From: Sceloporus undulatus
Taxonomy: Eukaryota > Chordata > Lepidosauria > Squamata > Phrynosomatidae
Direction: 5' to 3'
DNA: 64,000 nt
Assembly: GCF_019175285.1 (NCBI RefSeq)
Contig: NC_056523.1
Coordinates: forward strand, 199,196,830-199,260,829
This document shows, piece after piece, positions 12,901 through 27,206 of this stretch. Under the pieces are notes generated by a model. It was not told the origin of the DNA. It saw nothing but the letters and a program-made list of their open reading frames with translations, and made no database searches. The position numbers were made by a program, and so were the translations under genes. How positions within the stretch are numbered: position 1 is the stretch's first letter; every line of letters starts with the position of its first letter.

Positions 12901-15900
12901 TGAGATTCCCACAGCATGTATAAATGACACCAAGATGTGAAAAGGGATCTTGTAGTACCTTTGAAACCTAGAGAAAGAAGTTTGTAGCATAAACTTTCAT
13001 AGACTGGTTTCAGATGTTGTATTTGCTGAAGGAGACCCAGTCTATGAAAGCTTATGCTACAAATTTCTTTCTCTCAGATAGGCCTTTTCTGCACTAGCCA
13101 GGATACTCCAGAGGCATGCTCCTGACACACCATGAGAATGTTACCATTCAGTCTAGGACTCACCAGCATTCATTTACTATCCACACAGTTTTAAAAATCA
13201 TGAAAAATCTTATAGTATTAATTCTGGTTCTTTTGATGACTCTGCTTATAACATTCAGGTTATATGTCATTTTGTTTTCTGTTTTAGGCCCTGAACAAGT
13301 TCTTCCCAACTTGGTAAAGGCAGCTATGGTCCCCATAGCATTAACTGGAGAAAGCTACCAGTATCCACCAGTGAACTGGGCATCAGTTCTTTCACCTCTA
13401 CTGAGGTTAGATTTTGGTGAGTTAGAAGGCTAATAGTCACCAAACTATTTTCACTACACAGTTACAAGACTGGGTAACTTGACTTCCAGATGTTGTCAGA
13501 TTGCACCTCCCATTAGTCACAGCCCATGTGGCCAATAGTCAGGTGGAACAGTCAGTTCATTCCATCAGTATCTGAAGGGCCACCATTGCTACAGACTAGA
13601 TAAAATTTTTATATAGAGATATGGAGCAACTTATTTTAAACATGTTATGCCTCAAGAATGCCTATGTGAAATGGTTCCATAGACACTATGGAGTGTTCAG
13701 GGCTAAGCATATAAAGAGATGGCAAAGATCTACAAATACAAGAGTGGGCTTCCCCATATCTTCACTGGCTCTGCATTCATGCATATCTTTTAATCTCTCA
13801 GATGTAGATCTAAATCATACACTTCATGGGGCAGCAGATTGAAAAGAATAAGGGATGTACAACATCAGGTAAATCTCTCAATGGAAGTATATGTCAGTGG
13901 TGAGCATGGAGTTGGGACATTGCTTCACTGCTGCATGCCCATGGAAAATACAGCTGATTTGCTTTGGAGATGTGGGAAGTGTCTCTATGTGTCTTAATCC
14001 TTCCACCATACCTGAGTTTCTGGACTTGTGTTTACCACATCAAGTTGAAAAATACAACCAGAAGGGCAGAGGACAGTAAAGAAGTAACAGTTGTTAGCAT
14101 ACTTAACCACTTCTTCTTGCACACTACTTCTCCGGCACAATTTAAGAACATAACAATCACTATCCTGGATCAGTTTAAAGACATATTTAGTCTAAAATTG
14201 TGTCTATCAATCGGTCAACCAGTTGCGTGTGGGATGCCTGCTGTTGTATATCATGTATTAGGGAAAAAACAGAGTTTGAAAAAATTATTTTTTTGGGATT
14301 ATAGCTCCCAGAGTTCCCAAGCCAATTTGTCCAGTGGTCATGCCACCTATGGGCTTCTGGGAATTGTAGTCCAGATAGACAGGCAGGCAGACAAACTCTG
14401 ATGTACCAAGCCCATCTCGTTATTGCCCTGAAGCTATATAATCAACATCTGAAATTTAGCAGTGGTCTTACTTTATAGTTTTTCAAGATTTGTAAGAAGT
14501 ACAGTAACTGTTACTCTGATGTTCAAAATGGGCTTAATTTGTTTGTAATACTATCACAGTATGAATTTTATGCCTCCCTGGGATTTAAAAAAGCACTAAT
14601 GCAGTGATGATGATGTTGATGATGATGGTGAAGTAGAAGCCTTCATAACCCAAGATCTTCACGCAATTTGAGCTTCTGGTTGGAGCCCTTTGACAAAATA
14701 GGTGCTGTTGCGCTTTGGATAGCCTGAATACTTCCTTTCTCTGTTCATTCTATGAGAAGTTTTCAATGGGTGGGGAAGTGTCATTTCAACAAAAAGACTT
14801 TATTGTGTTTCTGGTGTAAAACTGAATAGGCTTTCCACTATACTTTTCAGTGCAAAGTTTATAGGGATGCCAAAGAATAGAACTGATCATCATAGACTGG
14901 CAGAGTTGGGAATTATGCATCCCGCTTGGGGCACCCTAAAGCCTTTGCAGTCCTAGAAACACCTCCCAGTCACAAAAAAGTCCATGTATTTTAAATCCAA
15001 AATGGAGATTCACACATTCACAGCCCTCCAGAAGCAGCAATCTTCCTATATAACACCATGCTTCATATACCTTGTTCTGCGTAACATTTCCAAAATCCAG
15101 ACATGACTTTCCAGTCACTTCAGGTTTCAGGAAGAGGGGTGGGTTCAGTCCACCCCAATTCTTTGTAGTTGCTCACTCCTGCTGTATGACAAAGCATTTG
15201 TAGCCAATATTGCTTTAAAAAAAAAGTTCCTTGTTGTTCCTGTCTTATTTTATATCTGTGGTTTTAACTTCTGCTTTCCATGTCTTCTCTTTCAGGAGAT
15301 GAGATACAGCAGCTCTGCATTAAACTAGCTGTGACCCAGGCCCAGTCATCTCAGAATGCAGCAATGCTTTTGGGGATGTGGGTAGCACCACCTCTAGTAT
15401 ACAGTCTAAGTGTATGTATTATCACTCTGAGAGCTGTAATACCTGGTGGACATTTTCTCTTTCTGTTGGCACACTTATGGGTCTGCTACAGGCAGTGAAT
15501 GGGAATCACATATTTTTTTAAGGAGAGAAGTTATTTGTTCCCTTTCTCCAAATAATAATTTGTTCCTTGGTAGATTTAATCAACAGTTATCAGTGTAAGG
15601 AGAAGCCTCCCATTTTCTATAGACAAGGCATTTGTTGAGAATTATAAACTAAAACAAACAAATAAAAAATAATAAAAATAAAAAAATAAAAAATACATCT
15701 GGGGTTGTGGGGTTTGGTGTCACCAGATGACACCTAACTCTGTATCTCGTTCCCACCTAACTCCAAGGAAGCTGTTTCTGTATTAACCCAGTATCTGCAA
15801 TCAATAATGGACTGAATGGGGGAACAAATTGCTCCTGGTCAGTTGAAAGGCAGATTTGGGAATAGAGATTCATCTTGTTCTGGATGGAATTACACTCTCT

Positions 15901-18900
15901 GTGAAATCTTAGGTTAGCAGTTGGGGCGTACTGTATATACTCGGTTATAAGTTGACTTCATGTATAAGTTGGAGGCAGGTTTTGAGGGCAAAATTATGGA
16001 TTTTTATTTGATTCATGGATAAGTCGAGGGTAAAAGTTAGGGGCATGTAAAAAAGAATGTAAAGAATACAGCAAAGGTAAACAATGCCAAAGAACTTAGA
16101 AAATTCCAGCAGTCATAATTGTTTGTGCTCACCTTGAAGGCTGGATGGATGAGAGAGTAGAGGTTGGGAGGTTAGCGCTTCCATGACAGGATACAGTCTT
16201 GCCTTTCACCAAGGAATGCTTCATTTTCTATAAGAGTTAAAGTGCAGTACTGACATTGCCCCATGGGTAAGTCAACTCAGGGGTTTTTTGGATCAACTTT
16301 TTTATTAAAATTTTTAGACTTATACATGGGTAAATACAGTATTCATGGACTCAGATCTGAACCTGGATGCCAGGTTTTGACAGTGCCTAGGAGTGTGTTT
16401 GCATAGTTAAAATTAGTGGACTAGCTAAACCCATTCCATGGAAGTCAGGTCCAGCTATGGTACCACATGCCTTGATTACATCCCATCTGAATTACTGTAA
16501 AACAATGTGAGGTTGGCTTTGGAAACGTTTAGATACTTCAAAGGATCCAAAATGCTTCAGGGAAGTTGCTAACTAGGGATGGTCACAGGACACGCATAAC
16601 CCTCTTGTTGAAATAACTTCACTGACTATTTTCAGGCAAAATTAAAGGGCTGCCTATGACTTTTAAAGTCCTTCATGGCATGGGTTCAGACTAACTGAAA
16701 GACAAACCTCCTTATATGAACCTGCCTCTTTGGGAGAGGGCTTTCTCTCGGCCACACCACCACTTTCTCAGGCCCCTCTGGTGAGGCCATGGGAATGAAC
16801 CTTCTCAGTGATTGCTCCCAGACAGTGGAACTCCCTTCCACAGGAGGTCTGTTTAGTCCCCTCCCTGCTCTCTTTCTACTGGCAGGTCTTTTTATTTAGA
16901 CAATCCTTTGACTTTTAATCAAATGGTTGTATTCTGCTTAAAAGTAGTTGGTTAGTGTTTCTACCTCTTTAATTATGTTTCAAATATATTTTAATTATTT
17001 TAACCATGTGCCTTTTAATAGAATTGCTATTTAATTGTTTTTTAAAAACTTTTGTAAAATACGTTGTTTAGCTAAACTTTCAGCTCAGAATTTTGTAAGC
17101 CACATTGGGTCCTACTCTGGAAGAAAAGTGGGGTATACATTGAACTGAAAAAAACTGAAAATTTAAATAAATAAATCTTGGATAACATGTGAAATGAAAT
17201 GAATTTTTTTATTACGGTCGATGACCAGCCTAAAACAATATAAAAGAGTGCAATATTATACAGTGCCCAATAGAAAACAACAATAACAATGCAAATGGCA
17301 CAGTACAAATACAATAAGAATATAGCTTGGAGGCTATAAATTCAAGTCCCTTATGCCTTATATTTGCTCTTCAGATCCAAGCAAAGAGATACCTTTTCAC
17401 TTCTTTACCTGTGTGGGTGAAGTATGTTGCAGAAGACAAGCTGCAGGCTTTCACTGAAGTGTTTATGGTGCAGCATTTTGAAGTAAAGAACCAGCCAAAA
17501 GATTTGGAGCTTTGCTGGAACATTCTACAGGGGCTCCACCAAGCCATGAAACTTCCTAGCCCTGCCCAATACAGCTGGAGCTGTCTTTGTAGAGCTGCTG
17601 AGAGGATATTTGAGCTTTTGCCAAATGAGATTCGGGTAAGGAAAGTAAATATTTAAAGTACTGGAACTGTTTGGAAATGGTTCCTTTTGGGACTGTAAGA
17701 GATGCTGGAGAACCAGGATAGCTAGAGGGGGGAAAACATTGTCCCTGAAAAACAGAGCTGTTCCACTGGATGGGATATTTGAAGCAGAGTTTGCATGTAA
17801 CATACATAACAAAGTTAAGCTGCAGTGACTAAGCGGAGAGTAATTTAAATCAACATTTCAGAAGGGAAATCAAACTCTTAGATAATGCGCAGTTGGAATA
17901 TACAGCCTAATCTTGCTTTTATTTCTGCGACAAATAAATGTTGCATTTAGCTTTTATTAAGCTAAGGTTTCACTTTTAGAATATACACTGAACTCATTAT
18001 ATAAAAACCGAAATGCAGAGCAAAAAAAATGAACTATATATTTATTTTCACAACTACACTGAGGAAGTTAGAAATTGTCTATAAATCTTGTATTAGTTAA
18101 TATGAGCATAGTCCAATTGAATTGTACTGGCAGATTCAGAACAAAGATCCTTTGTAGGGCCTCCTAGCAATTTTCAGTCCTATTGGAGTATACTAAGTGA
18201 TGAAGAAATGAAGGAGCCAAGAACTTGGATAGCTGATCATGCATAATCTGGTTAGCTAGATGCAAAATGAAGGTGTGGCACCTGCCCCTTTAATCACTGT
18301 GTAGAAGAAGGAATTTCCTCTATTCCCTATATATGCTCTACAATTAATTTTTGTCTTCCTGAACAGAATTAAGTTCACTTCCATGCTCCCAACATGCAGA
18401 CTAGAAGGAAAATATAATGGTTTTATTTTTATTTGCTAAGATTCTTTGCAAAATTATTGAGTCAGACAGGATAATGTGTTTAGACCCAAATTTCCCAAAC
18501 TTTGACCCCCAGATATTGTTATAATACTAGGCATGTTGGCTGATTTTCTTTAAGTTGGATGTCCAACATCTGGGGAAAGAGATTGTAAACTAGTGATTTC
18601 CACACACAGAGAGGTGTGTGTGTGTGTGTTTCTTTTTCTGGAATGAAATTGGAGGGCCCATACAGACAGGCCAAAATAAATCTTCTTCTGGTCACTTTGG
18701 AGGTATGCTGTTTAAATGATGCATGTGTCCTAAGAGTCCAGAAGCTGCACCAAAGCCACACTCCATTCCTTAGGACTGGAGCGTGGCTTTGGCACGACTT
18801 CTGAACTCTTAGGACACATGTATCATTTAAACAGCATTCCTCCAAAGTGACCAGAAGTAGCTTTATTTTGGCCTGTGTGTATGAGGCCTGGAGATACACT

Positions 18901-21900
18901 TGATAATGAAATATAATCTTGTATTTTCCTGACAGATCTCATCTTGCAATTGTCACCAAAATTGTAGAGCCACACTAATATGAAACTCAACATAGTTTAA
19001 GCTTCACAGATTTATATCAATACTCTGTGTATTAGAACTGCATAAGTACAGATGGAACAACAGAAGTATATAATACTATATTTTTAAATTAAATAATAGG
19101 AAAGTATTGTATATGCCATTTTGCAACATGCACAGATAAGGGCATGCAGTTCCTACAGACTACTGTGCTTGGTGGTTGGTGATTTCTTCTGGTTCTCTTG
19201 TATATTGATATTAATTTCTGGTCACAACATCAACAATAAAACCTTTTTGTGTTAACATAGCACTGAAAAGTCGGGTAGCAGTAAATTTATTTCCTTGTTG
19301 TTTGAATTATATTGATAGTACTTGGGGCCTATAATCTGTTTGAATGAGTGTTTATTATATCAAAGTTACAAATTTGGATACAATGTTAGGAAATAGAAGT
19401 ATCAGGATATGAAACTGTAGTATCTGTTTGCTTTACTATACTGTTGTTTTTCATGTAACATTATTGCATTTTATGATTGGTATTCCTGGCTGCTAGCTGT
19501 CCTGAGCAGTGAGTAAGCAGCAGAAGAGTAAGATTTACATTCGAAAGGAAGAAAGAAAGAAAGAAAGAATTTTCATGATATAAAGTGTTTGTAGACTTTC
19601 GTTGGTTAATGCCCATTCATTTTTTCTATTCAGCAAAATGAGGTGAAGATGTATATAGAATCAGCAAAATGCTTTTCAGAAATGACAGATACAGAGGTTG
19701 ATCGAATTGCCCAAGCCTCAAAGGTAATTAATGGCATTCTAGCTATTTCAATCTTTCTTTTCTAGAAATGCAAGATACAGTATTTCTTTATAATATTCTA
19801 CAGTAGGTGAGCATTGCTTACAGTAAGCCTAATTTTGACTTCATATGAAGTGGTAATAGACATTGATAGTGGTGTCTGGTTAGCTGAAAAATTCCCCAAC
19901 AATGTCCTCATCAGTTCACTTCTTTATTTACATGTGCATTCAGTTAAAGACCAATGTTGGTGGCATTGACAAAGGCTTTGGAAAACTTTTGGCACAATTT
20001 GGGGGTGAAGATCTACTGGAAATCAGACTATTTTTTAAAAAAAAAATTGGGATGATAAACTTTTGGGAAATGTTGAGGAGCTTCAGGGGCACTCATGCAT
20101 TTGGTAAGCTGCACTTTCCTCACTCCTGCTATAAGCCAAGGCAAGACCCATTCACTCCATTGGTAGTTGTGTGAATGGCTTCTAAAATTAAGTTCAAAGG
20201 GCTAGTTTTGTTCACATGAATGTATAAAGACTTCTACCCTTATTATTACATTCATTATTTGCTTTGTTTAAAATTTAGATTTTTTTTTGTTGTATCTGAA
20301 TTTTTCTGATTGTACAGTATTATATTATTTTATTATGATCTTATCATGAAGTTCTGGGTACTTCTGGAAGAGCAGTACTTTTAATGGAAGATCGTGCTGT
20401 TGCTGTTGTTAGTATCAATATGATATCAATTTTGTTAATCTCCATTGTTGCTGTCTGTTCCCAGTGCTAACAACTTCACAGTCCAATGTGGGTCTGTCAG
20501 AATCACTTATGAAATGTGAGGGACTCACAGTGGCATGTGAACATATTTACCATTACTTTCCTAAGTTCACAATCCTAGTAGTAGTGTGTATTTACTGGGG
20601 AAATGTTCTGCTCCCTATAATACATGATTTACTTAACAAAACCCAGTTTCTCATTTCTCAGAAAGATTTGTTTTCATCCTTCCTTTATCAGCATATTATT
20701 CATAATAGCTGTGCAACACTGTAACCCATTTTTAACATAACCAGTCTTTTCCCAACGATGATTTAGAATAACCTACTCCAAACCCCAAAAATATAGCTCT
20801 ACTATTTCACTTTAATTGCCATGGTTCCATCCTGTGGAATTCTGGCACTGATACTCTGAGGAAGCACTAGAGCTCTCTGGCTGAACATTCTAAATGCTCT
20901 TCTCTAAACTGTAAATTCCAGGCTCCATAGGGTGGAACCATGGCAGTTAATATGGAATAATGGCTCTATAATTATGTAGCGTGAAAGGGCCCTTGATTTT
21001 TGACAAAACTGTGGTTCATATTAACCATGATTTCCCCATGTTTACATGTAATGGGATACCCTGGTTGATGAAGGGAAGAGAGAGTCGCTTCAGGGAAAAA
21101 TGAGAAAACATGTATTCATGATGATCCTTCTTGGTTTTAAATCCTATATGGAACCATATTCTCAAGTAACTATACTGTGTCAAAGTAGAATTTAAGAGCA
21201 ATATGAAATAAATGAGATGAAAACAATTAGATATAGATATATATCTGAACAAACTTTTAAGTAACTTCAGGTTTGTTATGAGATAATGCTTTGGCTCTTC
21301 ACATAATAACTAGGAAAAGCTTTTTTCCCTATTTTTAATCTAATTCATGGTTTGTTTTGCAGAACAACCTGGAAAAGGTCACATTTGTCAAAGTTTATTT
21401 AGTTTCTCAAGGCAGATTTCCTTTGCTCAGATGGAGTGATGTGATTAGCACTGCGGCTGGATACCAACAGAAAGAAACCATTGTATGGATGCTACTGCAC
21501 AGCTTCTACCATGCACGAATAGTGATCCATGAAAACACTGGTGAGAATTAATTGCAAAGAAGGTTGTGTGGTCTACTCAGTCTCTGCTAGCTTTCTGTAT
21601 TGTTAGATTTGATCTTTAATCCAGTCTCTTTGTTGATTGTCATCTGTACATCTACTTCTTCTACAAGAGGACTGCAAAACTTATAGCCATCTAGGCATAC
21701 CTCAGAATCTGCTGCATACCTCACAGTCTCTCATGTTTTTCCAGTCCCAGACAGACAGAAAAAAGAACACTAGTAGGTTTATCCAGTTAATGGCATTTAG
21801 CTTTTTGGCACACAAGTTATGCAAGTACAATATCATTCCTGTTGATTTGGATTTTATTTGGTTTTGGTTTCAGTTTTTGATTTGGACTATCTGGATAACT

Positions 21901-24899
21901 AAGGAAAAACTATTCCATTTTTTCTTTACTTTTACATTGAGTACCCATCATCATATTGTATCAAGATGCATCCTGAATGTCTCTACTGTCACACTGTTCC
22001 TACTGGCCTTTGGAACTAGGACGGACATGCTTTCCAGTTCTGCCTCCAGACGTCCTCCTCCACACACATGCACACACACAAAAATTCTCAAACCTTGTGT
22101 TGTGATGAAATAGGGACCTGTCAATGAGATGATATGGGACATCAGCAGAGGATTCATCTTTAAAACCTCCATGCTTATGTAGAATATTGTTTGGCCTTGG
22201 GATGTAGGGAAATATAAAGTTCTCAATGCCTACCTATTTGATCTCTTATTTGGAGAGACATTGGAAATTCCATAACTCAGGCTCATAGGTGACAATATGT
22301 GATCCTTACAAAGTTAGATATCTGGCATTTCTGGAAACTGTCCACACTGTTTTATTATTGCTTTACCTTTAAAATTAAATTTTGCAAAGGTTAACCAGTG
22401 GAGAGAGCTGACAAAGATCTCACCAAGATACCCCAACATTATAAATTTCAGTGGAAGGGTCAGCTTTGGGGTTGATTGTTCTTGTAGAACCAAGCCCAAA
22501 AGTCAATTACTAATGGAAGAATGCAGCTGTAGCTACCTTCGGTGCTGTGAAGACTGGTGATTTCATTATGGGAAGTATTCTCTCTGGCGCTATAGATGCC
22601 AATTGTTACTGTTTCACACTATTGTTATGTTCAGAGTTGTTGTGGCCAGTTCATCACCTGGTGACCAACCTTGTGGGAATGAGCTTCTTCATACTTAGTT
22701 AGGCTCTCAGTAAGTTAGGCTCTCACTTAGGGACTGAGAAGACAGGAGAAATAACAAGTCAGTGGTACCCTGGTTTATACTCCCTCCCACCCACCACCAG
22801 GCCATGGAGCTGCTGCCGATCCACATTCCTTATCTGCCGCTACTATTGCTTCTCCCCTGAAGTTCCCCATTGAAGTCCATAAGGGTGGAAATGGGGCATC
22901 TGGCTACACCCACATGGCCAGGTGCCTCATCCAGTATCACAGGCAGGGACCTTTGGGGAAGATGCAACAGTGGTGACAGGTAAGGTGTGTATGTGGCCAT
23001 ATGGTGTGCTGGCTGTCGCCTCCAGGGCAAACAGCTAGCTTTTTTGCCCTGCACTAAGGCCCCTTTGGGGGATGGGACTGACCCCATCTATATCATCATA
23101 AGATTGCATTTCAGTACAGGGTTAAACTACAGACACTACATTAAAAGTATACCAGGCAACTAAACGTTCCTTTTTTACTTTTAGGTAAGCATGTGGTACC
23201 AAATCCAGATTGCACCAGCCACATATAGGCAGGCGTTACTTGAACATCTATCTGACTTCCATGATTCCACTAATTTCACTGAGGATTAAAAATGGAAGTA
23301 GGGATAGAAACCCTCTCAGTTGGTAATAGTATGGGTAAACCGGAAGGAGTGAGGTTTAAGCTTTAACCCCATGTTTATTGGTCACAATCCTGATTAGCGG
23401 CCTAGGAACCACCTTGCAAAGAAAAAAAAGGAAAATTGAGCATCACATTATATATTTGTCATGGTGTATAGTTTAACCCTAAACCACAGAGTATGAGCAA
23501 ACATCTGGAATAGGCAAGGAGGGAAAGTGTTTCCTACCACACTTGAAGAAGGGTGTATGGAAAAATTTAAATTGTAAAGAGCCTCATTTGTTACCAGTGG
23601 CAAGGAACATTAACTGAAATATGGAAAAGATTCCCTTTTCATCCTTAAAGTGCTTGGAAATATCCTGTCTCATTTTGGCTTGACTGTGGTTTTCCCCCCT
23701 TGTAGGAGTCTTAAAGAGAATGGAGTGGCTGTTGGAACTGATGGGATTTATTAGAAATGTTTCTTTAAAGATGACTTCTATACCAAATGTGGCTCCTGGA
23801 GAGGTACATGCTGAAAAAAATAATTTGTGGTTTTCAGAACAGGAAGACATTTTGAGATATGATTTATATTCTTTCTTGGGAATATGTGGGGATTTTTTTT
23901 AAAAAAAATGTAATGTAAAGAAAGTCATTTTAATGTTTTTATAAATGAAAATGTCAAATTGCTGACAAAACATATATCAAAATGGCCTTTTGGAACACAT
24001 GTTTAAAATATGTTAATTGACCATCTGATCAGAAACAGTGATGGAATTTCAAAGGGAAACATTGCTTCAGATATACATTTAGTGCAGATAATAAGCAAAA
24101 TTCTTTGAACATTTGTCTAACCAGTAATTTTACTGGTTTAAACAATCCAGCTGGAATGAACTATTTCCGTTTTACTAATATTAGTATTTTAGTATGCTAT
24201 GTAATTAATTTTGCAATCCAATATTTATGCATGTATGCACCATTCTTGTAGTGTGGACAACTTGCAACATAGATTGAAATAATTCTGGGATTCCCCAGGA
24301 CTGCCTCCCAGAGGAATTGTGGAGTTTCTTTCCTTAGATTGCCTCTCCCTTTTTTTGGTGGTAGAAGTGATGGAGGGGAATGTTTGTATTGTTAGTGGCT
24401 CAAAAGAGGCTGTGGTTCTTGCAACAGGTCAGATGTCTTGCAGATGTGTTGGACTACAGCTCTTGCGCCTCCCTTTGTTATGGGATGGTAAGCTCTGTAA
24501 TCAAGCACATTTGTAAGGCACCACATTAAGGAAAGCATCTGAAATGCAAGGTTCCAAAGCCTTTACAGTTATCTGACATGCCCCTGTTAAAAGTAAAATA
24601 GCATGTCAGACAGCCATGGGTGTACTTCTTTTGTTTGCCATTAGTGTCACTGTTAGGGAAAATGTATAAACACTAAATTGTGGGAAAAGAAAGAAGCACT
24701 GAAACCTCCACCTGCCTAAAAACAACAACTATCTTTCATTGCTCAGTTTCTTCTACCACAAATTCTTCCTCCTTTTATCCCATAGGATCTCTCTGGCCAA
24801 CAGCAATATTGTACATTAGGTAAATTAGCTTACTTGCTAATTAACTTACTTGCTGTTCACCGCTATGATCTTTGGAATAGCGGTATATAAATAAAACAA

Positions 24900-24948
<49 letters not shown>

Positions 24949-27136
24949 GGCTGAATAAATATACAAAGTATTATGCTATAAATCTAGTTCTCCATACACC
25001 CTTTATTTGCCACTGGAATCGCCAAAGAATGACCCAACAATGTGCTGTTGTATTACTTGTGTACAACAATTTCAAAGCCAGAACCATAGTGCCAAGAATT
25101 CTATGAACAGAATTCAGTGTTCCATCCATAATAGCATTTATATCATGATAGAGATAGTGTTACATATACGGTACATTATCTCAGAAATCCTCATTGAAAC
25201 CTTGTAAACTAGTTCATTATTCTTAGCCATGTCTTGCAGATTGAGGAGTTTGGAGACTGAGAGAAGTTACCTTGCCTGAGGCCACCTATTCACTTAATGA
25301 CATAATATCTTTTTTTAAAAAAATACTGTATTATGTTGTACTTCAGTCAAATCTTTTAGGGAAAGTGTACAGTGCGCCCGCGTCATACACGGGCCTGCCT
25401 TATGTGGATTCCAGCATACGCTGGAAGCTGTGCTGGAAGAAGCAGTGCCATGCACTGAAAAGAGTAATGGCGAGTATGCCCGTGGCACATGTGCACCACC
25501 TCACCACCATGAGCATGAGCCCCATTGGCTTTAATGGGGCTTAAGCATACGTGGAATTTCCCTTACACGATGGGGGTGGGGTGGATGGGTGGGTCTGGAA
25601 CGGATCCCCTGCCTAAGGGAAGGGACCATTGTATAATAAAATTTTGGGTTCACAGATTCATCTGTCACTGGCATTCACTGAGGAATCCCTCTGATGGAGG
25701 GATGCAGTCTTTGTATGCAAAATGTTGCAAAGTATCTTATTGGTCTTCTCAACAAAGGTCTGATGCTCTTTTTAGAAGTAGGTGCCTTCCTGAGTTATCA
25801 AAGGCTGCTCAGGAAGTTCAGGACTGGTTGATGTTTGAACTCTGGCCTTCCAGATTTCAAGTGTGGATTTAGTTGGACTGCAGTGACTTTTGCTGCATTA
25901 TCGTGATGACACCAGTGTGCCAACCATTGCACCTGGTTACAAAGAGACTGGATAAACCAGGTTTATGATTTTCAGTCAAGGCATTTGTTATTTTCTCTTA
26001 ATCCTGCCTCACAGATCTTCTTTGATCAGTCATATAATGTCTTACGGTCTTATTCTAGATGTTCTTGTACGATAGTAAGATACGTAGTTTAAATTGCCTA
26101 CCTGGTAGCTTTCTCTGTTTCTTTTGAGTTTCTGGATTCATTAATTTACAAATTGGTGGCTTTATAGTCCTTCCTAGACTTTGCTGCACCCATTAACAAA
26201 AGTAACATCTGTTTCCTGTTTAGGCTGTCAGTTTCTGTTTGTGGATCTTTGCTTCTGCTGTGGTTGCCTGGGCTGACCACGCTGCACCACTGCTACTTGG
26301 CCTCAGTGCTAATTGGTCTCCCTGGGAAAGTGAAGCAGCCTCAAGATTGTCTCCAAATTATTTGGGCAAGCGGCCAGTAGATAGATTGGCCATACAAGAG
26401 ACCCTCACCCTTCTTCCAGGGAGCCTGCAAACTCTATTGGCTAAAGAGCCATGGAAAGAACAGACACAAAAGGTATGTGATTTGTGTTCTAATCAGAGAT
26501 TTTCTATCACAATTAGAATGTTTTATGCACACTCACTTCATATTCAACTTTAAGTATTGATGATAATTTGCCTATTATTGTTGTGATAGATTATGTGTGC
26601 AATGTAAACTGTGCATCATCATCATCATCATCATCATCATTTGACAAGGCATATTTTGCTTGTTAGTCATGTTGCATAGGGTATCATTAGCATAAAATCA
26701 TCACACAGAATGATTACTTGCTGTACAACTAAATGATAAGAATAACTTGTCAGTATGCTAGAGTTTCTGAATTATGGTGACCATAAGGCAATTTTATCAT
26801 GAGGTTTTCTTGGCAAGATTTGTTCAGAGGATGTTTGTCATTGCATTCTGCTGAAGCTGATAGAAGGTAACTTGTCCAAGGTCACCTACTGAGTTTACAT
26901 GGCTGAGCAGAGATTTGAACCATGATTTCCCAGAGTCCTAGTCCAGCACTCAAACTGCTAGACCATATTGGTTCCTACAGTGATATAAAGAATACTTGCC
27001 AATGTTCCTCATTTTAAAAAATGTACATGGAAAGAAAAAGAAAGAGGCGAAAGAGGGGAAGAAAAAAGTGTACGTAACAAGCAGGGAGAAATAAATTCGT
27101 ATTATTATTGAGGGCTAAGTATATATAACAATATAA

Positions 27137-27206
<70 letters not shown>

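Noticed and set aside
13964-14401. 145-codon open frame in a FOCAD intron
   Set aside because: No splice sites in phase, and its end runs into a hAT-like MITE fragment.
18519-18899. 126-codon minus-strand open frame
   Set aside because: It falls inside the family B palindrome; both strands read alike because the DNA is self-complementary.
26613-26640. Possible CRISPR-like or regulatory repeat
   Set aside because: Simple CAT microsatellite; no spacers.
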